In this document: piece after piece, positions 42,961 through 52,103 of the stretch
Numbering within the stretch: the stretch's first letter is position 1
Layout: each line of letters starts with the position of its first letter
Assembly (NCBI RefSeq): GCF_000281045.1
Contig: NW_008246081.1
Location: 245,240-309,239 of the forward strand
DNA from: Saprolegnia diclina VS20
Lineage: Eukaryota > Oomycota > Saprolegniomycetes > Saprolegniales > Saprolegniaceae
Length of the DNA stretch: 64,000 bases
Direction of reading: 5' to 3'
Program-made: the position numbers and the translations under genes
Notes under the pieces: generated by a model
The model's database searches: none
The model's input: the letters and a program-made list of their open reading frames with translations, nothing else
What the model was told of the DNA's origin: nothing

Positions 42961-43408
42961 CTCGGTGACAAGGGAAGCCTCTTTTGAGCGCTCGTCAGCG
43001 CATTTTGCTAGCTCGTGCTTCTAGCATCTTTTACGGGGATTCCCATCCCCCGATTTCTACTAACAACATACACAAATAAAGAGATTGAGTCTCGATTTTC
43101 CCTTGATTTCCTACCTCGCATGAGCCAGCGTAGGCACCGACACGAGCATGCACCACGGTCAACAACCAGCAAGTCACTCAAAAGCTCTGGCAATTCCAAT
43201 TTGACAAGAAAAGCTACTAGTACAGTATAGTGTCGAGGGAGCTGCTGCTGTCGTTGCAGCAGTTCGCCGCTTTGCCCTTGGAGAACTCGGTGCACATCTC
43301 GCTTCGCTTCGAGACGCTCTCGTGGCGGTACTACATGCTCAAAGATGGCGAGATCACTAGTACGCGGAACGTAGAAAGTGTTGCAGATATGGCATATATT
43401 TCGTTAGC
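42961..43408. other. Intergenic with an unassigned coding-like stretch
   Basis: Mostly AT-rich. On +, after a possible acceptor at 43229 (CAGTATAG), a frame reads RELLLSLQQFAALPLENSV then HISLRFETLSWRYYML, with normal exon composition, ending near 43360. A short upstream piece (QQVTQKLWQFQFDKK, about 43160-43205) could be an earlier exon. I recognise no family. It may be the end of a gene that begins in or near the 41.4-kb gap. Confidence 0.3.
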
Positions 43409-45028
43409 TTAGCGGCGGTAGCGGTGGCGCTTAAAGTTGAAGTAGAGATGCAGGATGCCACGCTCGTAGACGCACTTGAAGCCGCGCTTGTGCGAGTACT
43501 CCCACTCGCGGTTGACGATTTTAAAGGCCAAGTCGACGTACGGCGGGCCGGCTTGGAAGCGGATGATGCAAAAGTCGCGCGATTCCGCGGCCTCGAGCAC
43601 GTACTTGGGCGTGACGCTCTTGTCGATGAGGTCGGGGTAGAAGAGGTTGAACTTGTAGCCTTGGACCGTCTTGGGCGGCGGGTTGTCTTCGTCGTAGTGC
43701 GTCTGGTTGTACTTGTTCCAGTCGTACCCGGTCTTGACGCGGTTGAAGAAGCGCGGCTTCCGCGGCTCGTACTTGGCCGACCACGACGGCAGCTTGCACG
43801 CAACCTCGTCCATAAACTCTTCCTCCTGGTCCTCCATGCCCTTGTCCTGCTCCAGTGCCATCATCGAGAGCGCTTCGCGGCTGTTGTCCAATGTGCCCGT
43901 CGTCAGCGCGGGCGCCGACGGCGATGCCGATGGAGCCGCCGCCTGCGACACCTGGTACGCGGCGTGGGCTTCCTGCGACGCCACGCGGTCGCTGAGCGTC
44001 GTAAGCAACGCCGCGTGGATGTCGTGTAGTCGGCTCTTGGCCTTGTGCACCTTGATCTCTTGCAGCACGCTCTCGTAGTACTCGACGTCGATGCCGGACC
44101 CGCCGCCGTTGATCGTCGCGTCAATTTCGGCGCCGAGCTCGTCGAGTTCGGCCCGCGACTTGCCCGTGAGCATCTCGTCAATGGCCTTCTGGACCTCCGT
44201 GTGGATCGCATGGCGCGAGCTCGCCTTCTTCTGGCGCTTGGTGATCTCGTCCAAGCACACGATCGCGAGGAGTTTCCAAAACTCGACGTTCTCGCCCGTC
44301 TCGCCTTCGAGCTCCATGTACACCTGGATGTCCTTGTGCAACTCGGTGAGCTCGTGACCCGCGAGGCCGACAAGCAGCTGCTCTGGCGCACGCAGCTCGA
44401 CCTGCGCGTGCTTGAGCTCCGCGAGCGTGTCTTCAACGGCCTTGGTCGGGTCGATCACATGCGACGTGGACGCGAGGAGAAGGTTCTTGGCGAGCAAATC
44501 GATCGGCTTCTCACGGCCTTCGCGGATGCGGATGTGCGACCGGACGCGCGCTTGGCTCAAATGGAACGACTCTTCCTTCTGCTGCCAGTCGTCGTACTCG
44601 GATGCATCGCGCAGCCGCGACTCTTCTTCGCGCAGGCGGTCCATTTCCTCACGCTCGGCCTCGCGCTCGTCGCGGCGCTGGCGGACCTTCATGATCTCGT
44701 TGATGAGCTCTTCGCGCATGTCGTCATTGCGGCCGCTGCGCTTGCTGCTGCGCCGGTCACGCGATCTCGATCTCGACCGGTCGCGGGACTGAGATCGTCG
44801 CTTGCGCTCGGGCGACTGGCGCTTGGCCGGCGCGGCCTCGGCCTTCTTGTGCCAGACAAACTTGGCCGTGAGGTTGGCGTCGCCGAACGGGTTGTCGTCG
44901 TTCGAGTAGCCCATGGCCTTGACGATCTTGGAGGCCTTCTTGTCCTTCCTCCGCGCCCGGCGGGCCTCGTCGTCCTCGTCGCTCGAGTCGGCCCGCTTGT
45001 GCTTACGCTTCTTCTCGCTCTTGCCCAT
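43409..45028 (-). CDS. CACTIN: Cactin homologue (splicing-associated protein)
   Basis: A single exon of 539 residues from ATG 45028 (MGKSEKKRKHKRADSSDEDD). The N-terminal part is charged, with RS/RD repeats (SRDRSRSRSRDRRSS) and a long coiled coil. The middle (PIDLLAKNLLLA with ELHKDIQVYMELE) is the conserved cactin mid region. The C-terminal ~125 residues are diagnostic: YDWNKYNQTHYDEDNPPPKT, GYKFNLFYPDLIDK, FCIIRFQAGPPYVDLAFKIV and GFKCVYERGILHLYFNFKRH, ending RYRR. Cactin works with the late spliceosome and in flies also affects NF-kB signalling. In an organism without that pathway the splicing role is the likely one. Confidence 0.95.
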   Translation of the reverse strand: MGKSEKKRKHKRADSSDEDDEARRARRKDKKASKIVKAMGYSNDDNPFGDANLTAKFVWHKKAEAAPAKRQSPERKRRSQSRDRSRSRSRDRRSSKRSGRNDDMREELINEIMKVRQRRDEREAEREEMDRLREEESRLRDASEYDDWQQKEESFHLSQARVRSHIRIREGREKPIDLLAKNLLLASTSHVIDPTKAVEDTLAELKHAQVELRAPEQLLVGLAGHELTELHKDIQVYMELEGETGENVEFWKLLAIVCLDEITKRQKKASSRHAIHTEVQKAIDEMLTGKSRAELDELGAEIDATINGGGSGIDVEYYESVLQEIKVHKAKSRLHDIHAALLTTLSDRVASQEAHAAYQVSQAAAPSASPSAPALTTGTLDNSREALSMMALEQDKGMEDQEEEFMDEVACKLPSWSAKYEPRKPRFFNRVKTGYDWNKYNQTHYDEDNPPPKTVQGYKFNLFYPDLIDKSVTPKYVLEAAESRDFCIIRFQAGPPYVDLAFKIVNREWEYSHKRGFKCVYERGILHLYFNFKRHRYRR

Positions 45029-45322
45029 GCTAATGTTCGGGCGCAAAGTTCGAAATTTATTCGCCAAAATTGTGGCCGCCGTCCGCACAAAATCCGGACA
45101 GCGTCATTTTTTAAACCATTCAATTTTGTATCGTACAACACAAAAAAGTTGGCATTTTTTAACCCCAAAAGACTCTAAATTTGTGGGCAACTCACATGAA
45201 AAGCGCAATGGCGTCCTGGATACGGTGTCAATTAAATTCGCGATCAATATCCGGATACGAAACGACATTTTTTCACAATTCGCGTTGGATTGTTGGGAAG
45301 AAGAGAGCCAAGGACGACGACG
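45029..45322. promoter_or_regulatory. Divergent promoter, cactin / DHHC gene
   Basis: 294 bases between two starts, AT-rich. AATCCGGAC (45091) lies 60 bases from the cactin start, and ATATCCGGATAC (45247) 75 bases before the DHHC start. Both are versions of the palindromic element found elsewhere in the window. Confidence 0.5.
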
Positions 45323-46319
45323 ATGGCAGACGAGCCGACCGTAGCGCTCACCGCCCGCGCCGAGTCGCCGTCGAGTAAGGACCGCGTCGTGCGCCGATCC
45401 GGCTTCCAGGCGCCGTACTCGCGCGACCAATATGTATCCTGCGCAGGCCATCTCATCTCGGCCACGGCGCTATACGCCTGCCTTGTACTCATGGTCGCGG
45501 TGCCCAGCGACGCGACGCCAACAATCGACTACGCTGCCTACGAAGTACGACTTCGAGGCTGGCGATTTATGGCTCATGGCGCGCTGCGTAGACGTACCTC
45601 GTGATCGCGCTCGGCGTGCACCTTGCTGTCACGGCGCTTCTGCTCTACGCGTGGTACTCGTGCGAATCCTGCGACCCCGGCGACACGGAGACAGACAAGG
45701 CGACACCATGGCTCGGCATCGTCCTGAGCGGCCCGCGCTGGGAGAAGACCAAGTACTGCGCTGTGTGCCGGAAGACGATCCCTGGCATGGACCACCATTG
45801 CACATGGTACGTGAAGCACCTGCTCATCTTGGTCGCCCATGTGTCGCAGGTTGAACACGTGCGTCGGGAAGAAGAACTATCCGCAATTCTTTACGATCGC
45901 CATCTGCGGTACCGACAACGCGACATGTGCGATGGAGCTAACGACGAGGATGGCGTAGGTGTCGTTCAATTTCTCCTGCAGTGCCTGGTGACCATTGCGC
46001 TGCTCGCCGACTGGATCCACTGGCAGGCCTACTATGGCCTCTCGGCGACGCTGAGCCTTGCCCTCCAGGTAGCACAAGACTCTTGTCGATGGCGAGACTC
46101 AAACCGGTGCAGATTGGTCTTGGCGCGTGCGCGGTCGTATCCGTGCCCTGCCTCATCATGTACTTTACACTGCTCGTGTTCCACTTGTACCTGGCGTGGC
46201 TCGGGTACGGGACGTACGACTACTACCTCAAGCAGCGCGACGCGCAGCGAGCAAAGCGCCGTCTCCAACACAGCGCGACGGTTGAGCTCACGCACAAGAC
46301 GACGGTCGCGCCCGTGTAG
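45323..46319 (+). CDS. DHHC-type palmitoyltransferase
   Basis: Exons 45323-45544, 45592-45806, 45850-45908, 45959-46068 and 46113-46319, all in phase; 270 residues. The catalytic Cys-rich domain is rebuilt across intron 2: KYCAVCRKTIPGMDHHCTW then LNTCVGKKNYPQFF, with the DHHC cysteine that carries the acyl group. Two membrane helices precede it (LISATALYACLVLMVAVP; VIALGVHLAVTALLLYAW) and two follow (LLQCLVTIALLADWI; ACAVVSVPCLIMYFTLLVF). The C-terminal tail is basic and cytosolic. The enzyme attaches palmitate to protein cysteines at endomembranes. The 50-nt third intron has a clear GCTAAC branch site. Confidence 0.92.
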
Positions 46320-46352
46320 GGTCTTCTCTATTTGCTCGTTGACAGTGTATTT

Positions 46353-46860
46353 TTACTCCAACGTCGCGACTGTTTCTTCGATGCGGTTCTTCAGCGACGG
46401 GAGGAGCTTGATCTGGTTCTTAACGCAGCCCGAGACGCACGCGTCCATGGAGGCCTGCGCAGCCGCGATCTGCGACTCGGTCGGGTTGCGCGGCAGGTCG
46501 TCCTGCGCCTTGTCCTGGCACTCGCGCGCCGCGCGCTGGAGGCGGTTCTAGATATCCAATGTTGGTCAACTGCCTTGCAGCCACGCAGGTAGCTTACCTG
46601 GAACTGCTGCATTTCCTGGCTCACGTAGTTCTGGACCTGCTGCATCGGCGCCTGGCACCGATCGATGCAGTGCTGGAGCTGCTCGGCGCTGCAGTTCTTG
46701 TTGTCGAAGCAGTTGACGACGCAGACGTAGCTCTTGCGCTACCCAGCGCCATGAGCCTAGGGTAGCTACAGGCTACGCGTACCTGGAGCGGGCGGAACGT
46801 CGCGCGCTCGAGCTTGTCCATCATGTCGCCGACGGCGCGGTTGATGTCGTTCTCGGCCAT
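46353..46860 (-). CDS. FAM136A: FAM136A-like twin-cysteine mitochondrial protein
   Basis: Exons 46860-46783, 46738-46598 and 46547-46353, in phase; 137 residues (human FAM136A is 138). Cysteine pairs are spaced as in the family: SYVCVVNCFDN, HCIDRCQAPMQQVQNYV, AARECQDKAQDD and DACVSGCVKNQIKLLPSL. The family is found in the mitochondrial intermembrane space and affects protein stability there. Its biochemical role is not defined. It converges tightly with the DHHC gene, 33 bases between stop codons. Confidence 0.88.
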
Positions 46861-47183
46861 CGTGGTGCAATTTCAAATGTGGACCGCCAGTGATCGCACG
46901 TGCGTTAAATGGGTGCAATCGTTTAACGCAATGTCGTCGGCCGACCACCCTGGCGTCAATCAAGCCCGACAGCTACGCGGGCGAGATCGCTGCCCACAAG
47001 TGTATAAACAAGGTACGCGTAAAAGTTGGAGGCATATCGGAGCGCTGGCTTGGTGATGTTACAGTGTCTGTAGTTAGCTCAACCTTGAACCAATGTGTTT
47101 TGCGTGCGTTTAGCCATGCAGGTTTTATAGCAATTTGGGTTTTTCCTCGTTCCCCCAGCAGCAGCGACCGAAGGATCCAGGAC
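46861..47183. other. Divergent intergenic region, no gene recognised
   Basis: 323 bases between the FAM136A and transportin starts. A doublet GTTAAA/GTTTAACG word occurs near 46905-46925. No CCGGAT element is seen. Confidence 0.4.
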
Positions 47184-50100
47184 ATGGCGACCCTCGTCAT
47201 CACGGTGGACGCACTTGAAGCCGCGATTGCCGCTCTCTACGGCCAGGTAGCTCCATGTTCCTCCGTCTCCATGCGCATGCGCCCCTAGAGAGGGCCAGAC
47301 GAGCAGCGCAATGCTAACGAGTACCTCTTGGCCGTCGCCGACAGCAGCGTACGTCCATCTTCTCTCTACCTCCTTCCTCAACCCATCGAGCTAGTCGGCA
47401 TGGCCCGTGGGGCTTACGCTCCTCGCACAACCGCCGTCGAACCCGTCCATGGACCCAACCCCGATCCAGTACTTTGCCGCCAACATGATCTACTCCAAGG
47501 TACCATCGATCGACACTCCTTATTCTCTCGCCTCATCGCTCCTGTCGCAGCTGCGGAAAGAGTACGTGACGTTGGCGGTCGCCGACCAGCAGCAGATCCA
47601 GGCGCAGCTCGAAGCCATCTTGCATCAAGTCCGCGCCGGCCAGCTCAGGTACCTCCCTGTCGCCATATACAGTACATACGAGGCTCATTGCATGGTAGAT
47701 TTGCGCCGCTCGTCTCGCAGCGCGTGTGTATGGCCATCGCGTTTATCTACCTCTGCATGGACGGCGGCTGCGCGCGCTGCGTCCAGGACTGCGTCGCGTC
47801 GTCGAGTACGGCGAGCCCGCTGGTCGTCGTCTTGGCGCTGGAGCTCCTCACGAGCCTCTGTGACGAAAACACGGACGCGTACCTCCCCATGGCGCGCAAG
47901 GACAGCGTCGTGCTCGAGATCACCGAGATCAGCCCGACAGTCTTTGAGTTTCTCAGCCACGTCTTCCGCCAAGCGAGCGGCGCCGCCGACATTCGGTACG
48001 CAGCGCTGCTCTGCCTCAAGGCGTGGATCAAGGGCGCGGGTCTCTCGATCGCCAAGCTCTACACGACGATGCGCCACGTCTTTGACTCGCTCCTCGGCGC
48101 GCTCTGCGTCGTTTCGGGTACATTTTCTGCGCCGATTTGCATCGAACCGCATGAGTCCACGTAGCGGACGCGGTCGTGACGCGCGAGGTCGTCGTGTGCG
48201 CGTCGATCCTCGGCAATGCCCTCCAAGTCGAAGAGTACCCACCGGCGGCGGCAAAGGAAGACGCGATGCTGGCGCTGACGCAGGGTCTTCTCGCGAGCGA
48301 GGCTGGGATCCAGCACTACTTGCGCGCGGATGAAAGTACGCTATCGCGACTCTCTCGCTTTGGTTGTACCGCGACGGCCTGTAGATGTTGCACTCGCACT
48401 GACGACGCTCGTTGCATCGTTTGGCGAGTCGGAGCTCGAGTGGCTCATCGCAGGCAGCCCCGAAGCACTCGCGCTTGCCGAGCTCATGGTCCCTCTGCGA
48501 CCATTTCTCTGTTGACTCATCGCGCAATGTAGCTGGCTATGACGGCGCAGCCCAACCGCCAGATTGCGTCATTGATGCTCGATGTCTGGCTCATGATCCA
48601 AGTATGCTTTGAGTTTGAGTTTGAGATGTACCAAGCCGCCATACCTTAGGACGAGCCGGTTGCGGACCGCCACGAAGTGTTTCGGGACGCCTTCTTTCGC
48701 CGGCTCTTGCACGTGCTCTTGCTTCAGTGTGCGCCGACACCCGAGGACGAAGACGACGACGACGCGTTCCACGACTTCCGCGCCACGGTCGTCGACGTCG
48801 TTCTCTCGGTGTACGCGCTCCTCAAGGACGAGTTTCTCAAGTACATTGCGCACGTCGTGCAGACGCAAACGGCCAACATCGGGCACCTCGACGCTGCGCT
48901 CTTCCTCCTCTCGACGATCACGGTCGACCTCAAGCCGCGGCTTCCGACGCCCGATGCGATTCTCACGTCGCTCTGCTCCGACTACATTTTTGGCCACGCG
49001 TCGTTCTCAATCGCGCCATCGGTCATCCAAGCCTCGTCCGTGCTGCTCGGTACAATCCTCACACATGACTGTGGAAGTCACGCTGGTGTGGGGTAGGCCA
49101 GCTCAACGGTTGGCTCGCACTGCCCCACAACACGACGCTGTTGGCGACAAGTGTACGCTACCTTGCGTCCGCAGTCGGTCCGTCGCCCAAGCAAGCGTGC
49201 AAGAGCTTGCTTCAGCTTTCTTGCGCAGCGACCGACACGTTATCGACCATGGCCGACCTCATTTCTCTCGTCATTCGCGCCATGCACGTACGCCACACCA
49301 TTCGCTTGGCTTTGTTACAACATTTGCGCTAGGAACAACCATTGGAGCTCTCGGAGCGGCTGCTGTTGATCGAAGCGATTGTTCGGGTGGCGACCGCCGC
49401 GCCGTGGTGCATGGATGCTCTCACGTTCCTCGCAGGCCCTATTCTGAGCCGCTTGCAAGAGGCAACGCAGCACGAAGTATCCCCGGCGCTTGTCGCGACC
49501 GAGTTGGCGTGTCTCACGACGCTGTTGCGCTTTGCAGATGCGCCGACGGCCGCGGCCGGTGGCGCCGACGTCACGAACGCCCTTCTCCGACTTCTCTGGC
49601 CTGTCCTGACGCCGGTTGCGGCGCGGTATGGCTCGTCTGAGACCGCGATGGACGCGCTTCTCGAGCTTGTCGCGGCTATCCTCAAGGCCAAGCGGGACGA
49701 CATTGAGGCGTTTGGTGCGTCGTCCGAGGTCGCTGCCGTCCTTGAAATGGTCGTCGCCCTCTTTGCGCAGTTTGGATACGCGTCCAGCTTTGGTCCGATC
49801 ACGGTCGCGATCGAGGTTTTCGGTCCGCGGGGCGTCCCACCGGCCCTTCGCCTTGCGTTCCACGGCCTCTCGCAGCGAACCTTTGAGGTCGTCCAAGCCA
49901 CGGCGCCGTCCGAGGTTCCCGACACGATCCGCGGCTTCTTTGACGTACGTATCATCAGAACACCCCTCACAAATGCCAACGGCGTGTAGCTTGCCCAACG
50001 TTGCATCATGTTTTGCCCAGGTCTCCTCTTTGAGCGTGAGTTTGGCGCGACGCTACAGCTCGCGCAGGTGGCTCTGGCGCGGCTTGGGAGCCACCGCGAA

Positions 50101-50662
50101 GGTCTTCGGTCTGTCATTTTCTACGTCAACTACGTCGTCACAAAGCGCGAATCGACCTTGGTTGGTTACGCTAGCCAAATGGAGGATATGACGTATGCGG
50201 GTGTAGATGGAACACAAGGACGCGATCGACGGTGTGCTCGGGAGTCTCAAGGACGCGCTGTGCCTGGCGATCGTGGATTTGCTCGCCGCCGGAAGTCCCA
50301 CAACGCTCTATGCGCCGCTGTCGTCGCTCTGGTTTCATTTTCTCACAGCGTACGGGCCGCTCGTTTACCCCGCTGTCGAGCAAGGTACTGTTCCGTTCTT
50401 TTGGGAAGTTGACAGGTTGATGCAACGTCGTACTATGTAGCGCTGCTGCAGTCGGAAGCCACGACCGTGCTCAGCCTCGAAGACAAGAACCGAGTGTTTA
50501 CCGCTTGGACATCGTAAGTGTTTCAAAGTTTCAAGTGACATAATGTGGAGTAGGCTGAGCGACAACTACCAAGAGCGCCGGTTCAACGCCGTGTGCCTCG
50601 ACGTCGCCAAGGTGTGCCGCCGAGAGATGACGGCCGACGTTCTTGCCGAGTACGACGTCTAG
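47184..50662 (+). CDS. TNPO3: Transportin-3 / importin-13 type nuclear transport receptor
   Basis: Fifteen exons, starting 47184-47246, 47289-47348, 47395-47499, 47551-47648, 47699-48117, 48165-48335, 48385-48488, 48533-48601, 48650-49049, 49097-49287, 49333-49944, 49990-50160, 50207-50384, 50441-50513 and 50554-50662. Every junction is in phase; 940 residues (human TNPO3 is 923). The N terminus (ALEAAIAALYGQRGPDEQR, ANEYLLAVADSS, SAWPVGLTLL, QYFAANMIYSKLRKEY) matches the importin-beta-like start of TNPO3/IPO13. The rest is HEAT-repeat helices throughout, such as RFAPLVSQRVCMAIAFIYL and VALALTTLVASFGESEL. TNPO3 imports phosphorylated SR splicing factors. That fits the splicing proteins elsewhere in the window, but importin-13 is an alternative. 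Confidence 0.82.
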
Positions 50663-50725
50663 TGTTCCGTAAGGGTGTAAGCGCGAGTTCGTTGTAACGC
50701 TAAAACATGTTAACGGTTGCCTGCC

Positions 50726-51784
50726 ATGCACGAGCCGCGGTTCGCCGATTGGAGTCCCGCTAGTGTCTTTGGCCGGCAGGGCTCTCGCCTCAGTAAGCCA
50801 ACTCTTGCTGCTGCCCAACCTCGAGAGGAAGCTCGGCCAACCAACCAAGAGCCCCCGACGCCCCGCGCCGAGCACGGTCGCGCCGCCTTCGTCATCCAAA
50901 AGAGCCTGCGCCTGCACCTGGTCCAGCGACAAGCAGCATATGCGGCAGCGCATCTTGCTCGTATTCAGAGCGTACTCGAGCGCACCGCTGCAAGCTCGGT
51001 GCAGCGAACCTACCGCGCCTACCGACACCGACGCGTGGCAACAAGCACGCTGCGTCGGTGGTTCGCGCGCCTTATCCTGACGAAGCGAGCCGCGCGCTTA
51101 CGGTGGACGACGAGAGACGACGCTGCTCGGCGAGTACAGTGCTGCTGCCGAGCTTTTCTCGCAGCACGACGAGCCTGGCGCTATGACCGCTACGTAGCTG
51201 CCATGGCCGCTCTGTGCAAATGCCTGCAACGCCGAGCGTTGGGAGTACTGGTGACGCAAGCTGCGATTGCCAAACAAACGTTGATCGATCGAGTGCAGCA
51301 GCTTCACGCAGCGCGACAAGACCGCCGACTTCGCCACTTCCAAGCCTCGTATCGCCGACACCATGCTGCACGGCGCATGGCAGCCAGCATCATGATCCAG
51401 CGACTCTACCGCGGGTTCCGAGGTCGTCAAATCGCACGCGAGCGGCGACGGCTCTGGCTCGCGCGCTTCACCTGCAACAACTGCGGGCGGAACGAGCCAG
51501 GAGGTGTCTACTGCAAAGGCTGCGGACGCCCGAAACAGCCCAAGCGCCCGACGCCACCACGAACGATAGCGCCATCTTGCAAAGATCCCTTGCGGCCCGT
51601 CTACGCGCGGCGACGGCAAACCTTGGTACCGCCACCTGCGTTTACACACAGCCTTGTTGAAGCCACCAAGCAGCGAGGCGCTGATCTCGACCGCCGTGAA
51701 AAGGGCGTAGCAGCTCACAGCATAGACCGGCGCATGCAACAAGCGTCCCAATATCTGCAACACAATACACGCTCACACCGGTAA
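50726..51784 (+). CDS. IQ-motif protein with a C-terminal zinc-ribbon-like motif
   Basis: A single exon of 352 residues. It contains several IQ-type calmodulin-binding motifs: AAFVIQKSLRLHLVQRQ, ASSVQRTYRAYRHRR, RRVQCCCRAFLAARRAW and SIMIQRLYRGFRGRQIARER. Straight after the last one comes CNNCGRNEPGGVYCKGCGRP, four cysteines spaced like a small zinc ribbon (C-x2-C-x9-C-x2-C). The tail is basic with no fold evident. IQ-rich proteins of this sort are common in flagellated eukaryotes, and oomycete zoospores are flagellated; a cytoskeletal or flagellar role is a guess. The ATG at 50726 is the first in frame. Confidence 0.68.
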   Translation: MHEPRFADWSPASVFGRQGSRLSKPTLAAAQPREEARPTNQEPPTPRAEHGRAAFVIQKSLRLHLVQRQAAYAAAHLARIQSVLERTAASSVQRTYRAYRHRRVATSTLRRWFARLILTKRAARLRWTTRDDAARRVQCCCRAFLAARRAWRYDRYVAAMAALCKCLQRRALGVLVTQAAIAKQTLIDRVQQLHAARQDRRLRHFQASYRRHHAARRMAASIMIQRLYRGFRGRQIARERRRLWLARFTCNNCGRNEPGGVYCKGCGRPKQPKRPTPPRTIAPSCKDPLRPVYARRRQTLVPPPAFTHSLVEATKQRGADLDRREKGVAAHSIDRRMQQASQYLQHNTRSHR

Positions 51785-52103
51785 TAATTATCTCTTGTCA
51801 TGACAGAGAGAGAAACCTAACTCAGACTTCATGCTTCATAATGCACTGCCGTCAACACAGCCTCCGAGGACATATGGGTAGCAAATGCAAATTGGTGCGG
51901 ACCGCCGTTGCTGGCTCACACAGAGACGGCCGCGTGCAAGCGTACGAGGACGACGACGGTAGAACATGAAGCTCACATTGGACTTTTACATACATGGGTC
52001 GACTTATGAGCAATTCAACTGGATGCACTGCCGTCAACACAGCCTCTTTACCAGAAAATGCGAAAACGACTTTAGGTTAAAACGACTTTGGGTTTGGTTA
52101 TTG
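51785..52103. repeat. Intergenic region with a 24-base direct repeat
   Basis: Two copies of a 24-base word starting ATGCACTGCCGTCAACACAG occur at 51841 and 52023, about 180 bases apart, in the spacer between the convergent IQ-protein and dipeptidase genes. No gene is seen. Confidence 0.5.

Noticed and set aside
44045-45178. 377-codon + frame
   Set aside because: Shadow of cactin on the other strand.
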